DNA of 6,590 nt from CAZJRQ01 sp964548535 (GTDB lineage Bacteria > Bacillota > Clostridia > Oscillospirales > Ruminococcaceae), in the NCBI GenBank assembly GCA_964548535.1, contig CAZJRQ010000063.1, positions 1 to 6,590 of the forward strand. Direction: 5' to 3'. The notes beneath the pieces are model-generated. The model saw nothing but the letters and a program-made list of their open reading frames with translations. It was not told the origin of the DNA and made no database searches. The position numbers and the translations under genes are program-made. This document shows positions 1 to 5,031 of this stretch, in pieces; the stretch's first letter is position 1; every line of letters begins with the position of its first letter.

Positions 1-84
1 GCTTACCTTTGTCTGATCGGGATATCTCATCACATTATCATTAATTCATTTCATTGCATATTAAATTATTTTTATTTTGGTTGC

Positions 85-203
85 TGATATCAAAAACTTA
101 ACTTGCGGAGAGACTATGAATTTGATGTTGTATTAGTGGCTAAAGTGGATAGAATTTACGACATGGGAAATTATGTCAAGCTGTGTTGATAAATTAGATG
201 TCA
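85..203 (-). repeat. Cassette-type inverted repeat, site D
   Basis: This is the most diverged of four related intergenic sites and lies 32 bases after the end of the VOC pseudogene. The outer arms are TGATATCAA (85-93) and the region ending in GATGTCA (197-203), which can pair imperfectly. The interior shares GATGTTGTA (124-132) with sites A and C, and a TTGCGGAGAG stretch near 103-112 in the place of the ATGCGGTGAG of site A. On the minus strand the terminal core reads TTGATAT rather than TTGATGT. A role as a recombination site is inferred only from its similarity and its position after a gene. Confidence 0.55.
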
Positions 204-235
204 TGAGCAACTGCAGAAAATGCTTACTTTGTTTA

Positions 236-555
236 TTAAATTGCAATCCACTAACACACTCCAAATTTATCAATAACAGTTGCACAACATTTGCTCCACG
301 GAACTTCATGAATTGGATTAATAATAACACTGCCATTGCTCAAAATATTAAAGGCGTTACAAATCAATTCTTCGCTTCCCATCTCAAAAACATTAAAAGT
401 CATTGTTTCCCATTTCATCTTATGAACTATGCTGATGTCACAAGGATTTGATGCTTTGCTTAATGCTAAAAACCTTCACCATTTACGGATAATTCACAGT
501 GTGCATAAGCAGTTTCGGCATCATTTTTCACATAAACCTGGGTATAATTTTTCAT
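236..555 (-). pseudogene. Decayed PhnB-like VOC (glyoxalase-fold) protein
   Basis: The start at 555 (MKNYTQVYVKN) has a good AGGAGGG ribosome binding site just upstream, but the frame stops after 29 residues at 466-468. If one base is restored in the run of five T's just before that stop, reading resumes as FLALSKA and continues through NVFEMGSEELICNAF and PWSKCCATVIDKFGVC. An in-frame TAG (251-253) then falls where the family usually has a tryptophan, followed by WIAI and TAA (236-238). The C-terminal W-S and DKFGVCW-type motif is typical of PhnB-like members of the vicinal oxygen chelate superfamily. The two parts total about 105 residues against roughly 140 for the family. The helix normally following the first strand (after YVKN) appears deleted. 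With a deletion, a frameshift and a nonsense codon it is very probably inactive. Some PhnB-like relatives are metal-dependent detoxification or resistance proteins, but the substrate here is unknown. Confidence 0.8.
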
Positions 556-607
556 ATTCCCTCCTGCATAAAATATAAATTTTCTTCACTACTCTATTGT
601 CTTTTCC

Positions 608-744
608 TTTACATCAATACCACCGTCTCGACATGCGGTGAGGCGAAAATTTTGATGTTGTACACTTTGATTTTTATGGGTCGAGTTGATAAAATGGATT
701 ACATAAAATCGCTTAGCAGGTCGAGTGGATGGAATTGATGTAAA
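608..744 (-). repeat. Cassette-type inverted repeat, site A
   Basis: This 137-base site lies between the GrpB gene (stop at 778) and the VOC pseudogene (start at 555). Its outer arms, 608-632 and 720-744, are inverted complements at 21 of 25 positions, including an exact TTTACATCAAT against ATTGATGTAAA at the tips. The interior carries GACATGCGGTGAG (630-642), shared with sites B and C, and a 26-base block at 654-679 that matches site C at 25 positions. The right arm is partly duplicated inside the site: GGTCGAGTTGATAAAAT (679-695) resembles GGTCGAGTGGATGGAAT (719-735). On the minus strand the gene-proximal core reads TTGATGT. It could be a recombination site, a foldable transcript end or a MITE; the regular spacing favours the first. 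Confidence 0.8.
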
Positions 745-777
745 AAATGTTTTCGACAGCCAATAATTAAGTCGGTT

Positions 778-1350
778 TTAGTCAGGATTTCGTCTTAAAT
801 TATCCCAATGGTTGGCTGTTTTTATTATCTCTGCAATATAATTTCGCTTACATTGGTTGTAGCTGTTATAATCGTATTTATTTTTTTTTGCTAGCTGCAG
901 TTTTAACACCTCATATTCTAATGCGACGGCGGGAAAAGTATTCATATAATCACGGAAATTTATGTAATTATACCATTGTTGGCTGTCTGCTATAACAATA
1001 TGGATGTAATGGGTCAATATATGCATCTTTTTTTCCTTTGCTATATATTCGCCGCACTGAAAAACCGGTTGTCTTTCTTCTTTTCCCTCATAACCACAAA
1101 AAATAAACCCTGCTTTTTCTAAATTGGGTTGCAGCATCAATACATCCTCAAAATTCCACGCAGATATTGCGATGTCTATAACCGGTTTAGCTTTAATATG
1201 ATGTATTGAAGAACTACCGATGTGCTGTATATCTTTTGCCGCCGAACCTAAAATATTCCAAAGTCGTTTTATAGTTTCAGCAGCATTAATTTCCCATTCG
1301 GGATCATGATCGACAAGTACTGTTACACCGCATTTTAATCCTAATACCAT
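778..1350 (-). CDS. GrpB/UPF0157 family protein
   Basis: This 190-residue protein covers the full length of the GrpB (UPF0157) family, which has a nucleotidyltransferase-like fold and no settled reaction. Visible family motifs, in order, are HDPEW (15-19), HIGSSSI (43-49), KPVIDIAI (55-62), a histidine-rich THYIHIV (113-119), W126 with NFRDYM (131-136), and a C-terminal segment with K168 and YIAEI. The HIGSxS and PVIDI motifs correspond to the nucleotidyltransferase-like signature. The start at 1350 is supported by GGGAGG about eight bases upstream. The gene sits alone between sites B and A, 45 bases from the end of B and 33 bases before A, so it looks like a single-gene unit. GrpB-type proteins turn up as accessory genes in Firmicutes, but a resistance role would be a guess. 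The family call is firm; the function is unknown. Confidence 0.92.
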   Translation of the reverse strand: MVLGLKCGVTVLVDHDPEWEINAAETIKRLWNILGSAAKDIQHIGSSSIHHIKAKPVIDIAISAWNFEDVLMLQPNLEKAGFIFCGYEGKEERQPVFQCGEYIAKEKKMHILTHYIHIVIADSQQWYNYINFRDYMNTFPAVALEYEVLKLQLAKKNKYDYNSYNQCKRNYIAEIIKTANHWDNLRRNPD

Positions 1351-1370
1351 TTTATTTGCCTCCCAATATT

Positions 1371-1400
1371 ATAATAACTATTACCTTAGAATTTTGTCAT
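1371..1400 (-). promoter_or_regulatory. Possible promoter of the GrpB gene
   Basis: On the minus strand ATGACA (1395-1400) and TATTAT (1371-1376) are separated by 18 bases, each one mismatch from the sigma-A consensus. The -35 box lies inside the gene-proximal tip of site B, so the repeat may supply half of the promoter. The leader would be very short, with the GGGAGG ribosome binding site close by. No equally good match is seen upstream of the other array genes. Confidence 0.35.
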
Positions 1401-1487
1401 CAACACCACACTCTCCACATGCGTGTGAGCAAGCTCTTCTGACGAAGAGCTATGAAATTGCTGTCAATTGTGTGGGTCGTGCTGACA
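1395..1487 (-). repeat. Cassette-type inverted repeat, site B
   Basis: This 93-base site lies 22 bases after the phosphotransferase stop. The outer arms TGTCATCAACACCACAC (1395-1411) and GTGTGGGTCGTGCTGACA (1470-1487) pair imperfectly with one bulge. Inside is a perfect 8-base-pair hairpin, AGCTCTTC (1432-1439) and GAAGAGCT (1444-1451), with loop TGAC. CACATGCGTGTGAG (1416-1429) is identical in site C and close to site A. The GATGTTGTA interior of the other sites is absent and the hairpin takes its place. The two-tier stem resembles the folded architecture of integron attC sites, although the sequence boxes differ. Confidence 0.8.
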
Positions 1488-1509
1488 GAATAGATTTTAA
1501 AGCAATATT

Positions 1510-2382
1510 CTACATATCTCCATTCAATGGACTGTTAATAAGTATTCTTATTTTTTCAAATAAGCCATTTTGCAGTTCCATTAAACTCTGATTTGCCCAC
1601 GTTGGAAACTTTTCTTTCTTACATGCAAAATAAAGTGTAGTTAATACAGAAGCTACATCATCAATACTTTGTTCTGTCTTGTCAAAATAACCATACTCAC
1701 TTAAAAATGCTTTCTTTGCGATAGGACTTAATGATGAACATACATTTCTTATATCGGCATAAGCATATCCCTGTCCAAGTAAATTATAATCAAACATGAA
1801 TGCAGAAGATACATCTTTTGCGACAATTAAGTTCGTATAATAAAAGTCGTTGTATGTAAGGGTTTTTTCTGCATTGTTAATAGCTGAAATTATTGAATCA
1901 AAATTCTCGTCCAGCTCAGCCCATACCGGATTTTGACCGGTTGATGTTTTTGCTTTTATAAATTCAAGATTATCACGAGTTATTATATCACTTTCATCAT
2001 AAAGCTTGTGTTTACCGTTTGCAATATATTCTTTGCCGTTTTTGTGCAATTGCTTATACCATTTTGCAATTACTTTTGCAACCTCTGTATTGCTTAAATC
2101 CAAATCCACACCCAATCGATAAAAATTACTTTGCTCTATATCTTCCATCAGTATACAACACTCTGTTTTCGCAATTATCTGCATAATAGGTATATTAAAT
2201 GAAGATAAAATACCATAATTAATAATTTCTCTACGGTCTGGCTCGTATGAAAAATATTTGAGAATGTATGAACAGTCCAAGCATTGAACACGATATAACG
2301 AAATACCATCTTTTATTCTTATTTGCGTTATGTTCTTATAATCAATATTCATTTTATTCAGTTGAGATATACAGTTATCCAA
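1510..2382 (-). CDS. APH/choline-kinase-like phosphotransferase
   Basis: This 290-residue protein looks like a small-molecule kinase of the aminoglycoside phosphotransferase/choline kinase superfamily. Visible elements are an N-lobe lysine in YILKYF (K42), a hinge-like ILMEDI (77-82), the catalytic loop TYNDFYYTNLIV (176-187) with D179 and N184, and the metal-binding aspartate in MFDYNLLG (D198). The usual HGDxxxxN motif reads YNDFYYTN, so the histidine and glycine are changed while the catalytic aspartate and asparagine remain. LicA/choline-kinase members use HND, so a non-antibiotic substrate is quite possible. The start is TTG (2380-2382) with GAGG about ten bases upstream; the next in-frame ATG is codon 11. 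The gene is flanked by site C 46 bases upstream and site B 22 bases downstream. Superfamily membership is likely; the substrate cannot be told from the sequence. Confidence 0.82.
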   Translation of the reverse strand: MDNCISQLNKMNIDYKNITQIRIKDGISLYRVQCLDCSYILKYFSYEPDRREIINYGILSSFNIPIMQIIAKTECCILMEDIEQSNFYRLGVDLDLSNTEVAKVIAKWYKQLHKNGKEYIANGKHKLYDESDIITRDNLEFIKAKTSTGQNPVWAELDENFDSIISAINNAEKTLTYNDFYYTNLIVAKDVSSAFMFDYNLLGQGYAYADIRNVCSSLSPIAKKAFLSEYGYFDKTEQSIDDVASVLTTLYFACKKEKFPTWANQSLMELQNGLFEKIRILINSPLNGDM

Positions 2383-2428
2383 TTTTACACTTCCTCTTAA
2401 TAAAATTTATACGACTATCTTTATTTTC

Positions 2429-2559
2429 TTGACATCAACACCAAACACACCACATGCGTGTGAGAGGTCATTTAGGATGTTGTACTCTTTGATTTTTATG
2501 GTTCAATTGATATTTAGGGTATCAAAAAGTCTACAGTTAGTGTTAAGTTGTAATGCTAA
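2429..2559 (-). repeat. Cassette-type inverted repeat, site C
   Basis: This 131-base site begins nine bases after the stop of the pyroglutamyl-peptidase-like gene and ends 46 bases before the phosphotransferase start. It contains TTGACATCAACACC at the gene-proximal edge (2429-2442), CACATGCGTGTGAG (2451-2464) and a 26-base block (2476-2501) that matches site A at 25 positions. Similarity to A continues more weakly to about 2527. The outer arms 2429-2448 and 2540-2559 pair at about 13 of 20 positions, weaker than in A or B. On the minus strand the core reads TTGATGT. Confidence 0.75.
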
Positions 2560-2568
2560 TGTGCAGTT

Positions 2569-3042
2569 TCACATTTCTGTAAAATCCAAAATAGCTTTCA
2601 TGGTGCGTTTACAGAATAGATTGAAATCCGAAATGTTTTTTTTGAATGGAATGTGTATAAAAACTATCTTCGTACTTTTATCACTATTTGCATTTAATCC
2701 TTTATAATAAATATGATTACAATACGATGTTCCTGCATTATTAGATAATATTGCGGTTATTTTGTTTTGAAGAAAAATTTCCATAAGCGTTTCACAGTCA
2801 AATTCTGTTTTCAGGACTGCATTCTCCATCTGGGCTTGTGTTTCTATATGTATTTTATTCTTTATATTTGGGCGTTGCCCAAAACAGAAAATATGGTTGT
2901 AATCATGTGATTTTACTGCATTTTCAATTTGTTCGGCACAGATTAATTTATTATTTTCGCAAACCAACGGTTCCATTGTACAATATGTAAGTAAATCTTG
3001 AGCTGATGTACCACGAAAACCGATTAACAATGTTCTTTTCAT
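2569..3042 (-). CDS. Short pyroglutamyl-peptidase I-like protein (C15)
   Basis: This 157-residue protein resembles pyroglutamyl-peptidase I, the cytoplasmic cysteine peptidase that removes N-terminal pyroglutamate. It starts with a strand-turn LLIGFRGT, as in C15 enzymes. Candidate catalytic residues are all present: E67 in IHIETQAQ (after the FGQRP stretch), C108 in NNAGTSYCNHIYY, and H130 in VFIHIPF. The AGTxxCNHxxY and FIHxPF motifs are characteristic of the family. It is clearly shorter than the roughly 200 to 215 residues usual for C15, mainly in the first half, so it may be a compact subfamily or have a different substrate. I chose the start at 3042 because GGGGG sits five bases upstream; the ATG at 3054 has no ribosome binding site. 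The gene begins 25 bases after the recombinase stop and is followed by site C, making it the first unit of the array. Confidence 0.75.
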   Translation of the reverse strand: MKRTLLIGFRGTSAQDLLTYCTMEPLVCENNKLICAEQIENAVKSHDYNHIFCFGQRPNIKNKIHIETQAQMENAVLKTEFDCETLMEIFLQNKITAILSNNAGTSYCNHIYYKGLNANSDKSTKIVFIHIPFKKNISDFNLFCKRTMKAILDFTEM

Positions 3043-3067
3043 TTTAACCCCCATAAATTCTAATTTA

Positions 3068-4750
3068 TCATTGTCTGTTCTGTAACATCAAACATATCGC
3101 CTCAATTTGTTTATCGTTGTCCAAACACAAGCTGATATCTTCCTCAATAATCGGAAGCTTGAATTTTATGGACTTTATCCATTGTCCGTTAGGCTGGCGT
3201 TCCTCATAAAGCTGTATTTCCGAAATAAGAGATTCTATTAGCTTACGCTTTTCTGTTTCCTGCATTACACCGTACAGATTTTCAAAATATATCAGCACCT
3301 TGTATATGTTATCGCCCGTCAATTTTTCCGCTTCTACTGCTTGTTTTTTAGCCCTTGCAGCAATCAACTTTGTTTCAATTTCTTCTATCTTATCATACAC
3401 CCTATAAAGACGCTCGTCAAGGTCTGCTTTTCGATGAACATAATGTTTGTCATCGGGGTCAAGTGTATCTATTTCTTCAATCAGTTTCGATTTGACCGCA
3501 TAAGTCTGTCGGAGTTGTTTTTCATAGTTAGAAAGCTCCTCGTCAATAGCGGCAGTATCAACTTGCATATTGATTTTTTCCTGCATTAAGTCAGCAAATT
3601 TCGCATTGCTCACAAGTTTTTTGATTATTTCTGTAACTGAATCATCAATCAACTCCTCACGGATTTGCTTTTTATAATCGCATTTATGTCCACGTTCCAT
3701 TTTACGATGCTTGCAGCCGTAATAATAGAAATCCTTGTATTTTGTTCCATCTTTTTTACGTTTGATACTCTTATTACCGTACATTCCTGCACCACATACA
3801 GGACATTTAAGAATACCGGAAAGCAGATGTGTTTTTGTATCTTTGCCAATGTTGACGTGTTCATACTTCTTCGCCTGTGCAAGCAACTTAACCTGTGCTG
3901 ACTGCCAAATATCCTCCGAAACAATAGGTTCGTGTATGCCGTCCACAAGTAAATAATTATCCTGTTCAACAAGATGATAATCGTTTCTTGTTCCGTGTAC
4001 CTTTTCTGTTTTTCTACGTCCATAAGCAATTTTTCCGCAGTAAACAGGATTTTTTAGTATAATCCTGACTAAATGTGCGTCAAACAGAGGATTTTTACCG
4101 TTCTGCCGTTGTATTTTACGAATTCCGTGGTCTTCTAAATATTTTGATATTCCGTTTGCGCCAATGTCTGTGGTTACATATTGATTGAAAATAACTCTGA
4201 TTGCTTCGGCTTCTTCCTCGTTAATTTCAAGTTCGCCGTTTGTCAGTTTATATCCATAAGGAGCAAAACCACCGTTCCAACGTCCCTCTCTTGCTTTCTG
4301 AATACGTCCTTCCATTGTCTGAACACGTATATTCTCACGTTCTATCTCAGCCACGGCAGACAGTACAGAAATCATTAACTTACCGGCGTCCTTTGATGAG
4401 TCTATTCCATCCTCAACACAAATCAGATTTACTCCGAAATCCTGCATTACCTGTAACGTTGACAAAACATCAGCGGCGTTTCTACCAAAACGGGACAGCT
4501 TAAATACAAGAACAAAAGATATGCCGTCTTTCCCCGACTTAATGTTATCCATCATCTGACTGAATTGAAGGCGTCCTTCAATTGATTTACCTGACTTTCC
4601 TGCGTCCTCATATTCACGCACAATCTTGTAATCATTGTAGTCCGCAAAGGCTTTCATCCTTGCTTTCTGAGCATCAAGAGAGTATCCGTCAATCTGCATT
4701 GCGGTTGATACTCTTGTGTATGTGTAAACCTGTATTCGTTTTTCACTCAT
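3068..4750 (-). CDS. Large serine recombinase (site-specific)
   Basis: This 560-residue large serine recombinase, of the TnpX/TndX type seen in Firmicutes mobile elements, would cut, exchange and rejoin DNA at att sites through a 5'-phosphoserine intermediate. The resolvase domain (about 5-150) carries YTRVST with nucleophile S15 and R13, then R60, and LSRFGRN with R87 and R90. The long helix and GGFAPYGY linker (160-167) lead into the recombinase domain (about 165-270). A zinc ribbon follows with CPVC (316-319), C346 and C357, and a coiled coil spans roughly 385-480. The gene looks intact. The start at 4750 has AGGTGAGG upstream. The last codons contain TTGATGT (3085-3091), the same core that ends the downstream array sites. 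It follows the relaxase and small gene and has its own promoter. Confidence 0.96.
   Translation of the reverse strand: MSEKRIQVYTYTRVSTAMQIDGYSLDAQKARMKAFADYNDYKIVREYEDAGKSGKSIEGRLQFSQMMDNIKSGKDGISFVLVFKLSRFGRNAADVLSTLQVMQDFGVNLICVEDGIDSSKDAGKLMISVLSAVAEIERENIRVQTMEGRIQKAREGRWNGGFAPYGYKLTNGELEINEEEAEAIRVIFNQYVTTDIGANGISKYLEDHGIRKIQRQNGKNPLFDAHLVRIILKNPVYCGKIAYGRRKTEKVHGTRNDYHLVEQDNYLLVDGIHEPIVSEDIWQSAQVKLLAQAKKYEHVNIGKDTKTHLLSGILKCPVCGAGMYGNKSIKRKKDGTKYKDFYYYGCKHRKMERGHKCDYKKQIREELIDDSVTEIIKKLVSNAKFADLMQEKINMQVDTAAIDEELSNYEKQLRQTYAVKSKLIEEIDTLDPDDKHYVHRKADLDERLYRVYDKIEEIETKLIAARAKKQAVEAEKLTGDNIYKVLIYFENLYGVMQETEKRKLIESLISEIQLYEERQPNGQWIKSIKFKLPIIEEDISLCLDNDKQIEAICLMLQNRQ
3085..3091 (-). other. 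Candidate array entry (attI-like) core
   Basis: The minus strand reads TTGATGT followed by TACAG, within the codons for residues just before the recombinase C-terminus. Sites C and A end in the same TTGATGT followed by CAAG or AAAG, and B ends in TTGATGACAAA. Its distance to the next start codon (about 45 bases) matches the 46 to 55 bases seen after the other sites. A seven-base match in a defined stretch of about 60 bases is unlikely but not impossible by chance, so this is a hypothesis. Confidence 0.4.
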
Positions 4751-4825
4751 AGTAATACCTCACCTATATGTATCTTTCTTCCTGCAATCGCAAGAAAAAA
4801 GTTTGGACAACTGATTCACGATAAT

Positions 4826-4854
4826 ATTATATCACGCAGCCTGTCCTCTGTCAA
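4826..4854 (-). promoter_or_regulatory. Consensus promoter of the recombinase gene
   Basis: On the minus strand a perfect -35 TTGACA (4849-4854) and a perfect -10 TATAAT (4826-4831) are separated by exactly 17 bases. The promoter lies in the last codons of the 54-residue gene and overlaps its stop. Transcription would begin near 4819, leaving a leader of about 70 bases before the recombinase ATG. That leader holds a small imperfect stem, CTTGCGATTGCAGG, that might bind a protein. The recombinase can therefore be expressed separately from the mobilisation genes. Confidence 0.85.
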
Positions 4855-4996
4855 CAGAATTTTGTGTATTATCATTTTCTGTTTTTGCAGTTTTAACTCT
4901 GCAAGGGTCAGGCAATTCGTCAAGATTTAGTTCTGAAATGTGTTTTTCAATTATTTCTGCCAGTAAATTAGCAAGACCACTCCATTCGTCAACCAT
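4832..4996 (-). CDS. Small protein of unknown function (54 aa)
   Basis: This small, acidic, soluble protein starts MVDEWSGLANLLAEIIEKH and continues through SELNLDELPDP, followed by a polar tail likely to be disordered. No domain or catalytic motif is visible and no signal or membrane segment is present. Small WxGxxNLLxxxIEK-type proteins with an LPDP segment are familiar between relaxase and recombinase genes of Clostridia mobile elements, but I know of no assigned function. I chose the start at 4996 because AGGAGG (5004-5009) lies seven bases upstream. An ATG at 5012-5014 would place that ribosome binding site inside the coding region. The last codons contain the recombinase promoter. It probably belongs to the relaxase operon, 35 bases downstream of that gene. 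Confidence 0.75.
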   Translation of the reverse strand: MVDEWSGLANLLAEIIEKHISELNLDELPDPCRVKTAKTENDNTQNSVDRGQAA

Positions 4997-5003
4997 AGGT
5001 GAA

Positions 5004-5009
5004 CCTCCT
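5004..5009 (-). promoter_or_regulatory. Ribosome binding site deciding the 54-aa gene start
   Basis: AGGAGG on the minus strand lies seven bases before the ATG at 4994-4996. It rules in favour of the 54-residue product over a 60-residue one beginning at 5014. Confidence 0.8.
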
Positions 5010-5031
5010 TCCATATTGATTTTTTTCTGTG

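Noticed and set aside
1..30. Possible minus-strand gene start (MRYPDQTKVS) running off the left edge, where a fifth cargo gene would be expected
   Set aside because: Only ten codons are visible, with no ribosome binding site before the ATG.
173..451. Plus-strand open frame, and the minus-strand frame at 133-336
   Set aside because: Both overlap the VOC pseudogene in other frames; the family motifs read only in the minus frame ending GVC-stop-WIAI.
499..738. Plus-strand open frame running through site A (and the similar one at 2429-2707 through site C), both encoding a peptide like MLY-LIFM
   Set aside because: The shared peptide is explained by the shared 26-base repeat block. Site D has a stop at the equivalent place and B lacks the block, so there is no sign of a conserved small protein.
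2406..2434. Promoter for the phosphotransferase gene with -10 TATAAA
   Set aside because: The -10 is good, but the sequence 17 bases upstream on the minus strand is TGTCAA, a poor -35 match. TTGACA there lies on the plus strand.
85..2559. Sites D, A, B and C as true integron attC sites
   Set aside because: The core GTTGATG found in B and C does not fit GTTRRRY, A and D lack the GTT, and no IntI-type tyrosine recombinase is in the window. The resemblance is architectural only.
3052..3054. Alternative start for the peptidase-like gene, giving 161 residues
   Set aside because: No ribosome binding site precedes it, whereas the ATG at 3040-3042 has a G-rich one at suitable spacing.
3649..4029. 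Minus-strand open frame and several plus-strand frames inside the recombinase gene
   Set aside because: They overlap the intact recombinase coding sequence, including its zinc ribbon, and have no motifs or ribosome binding sites of their own.
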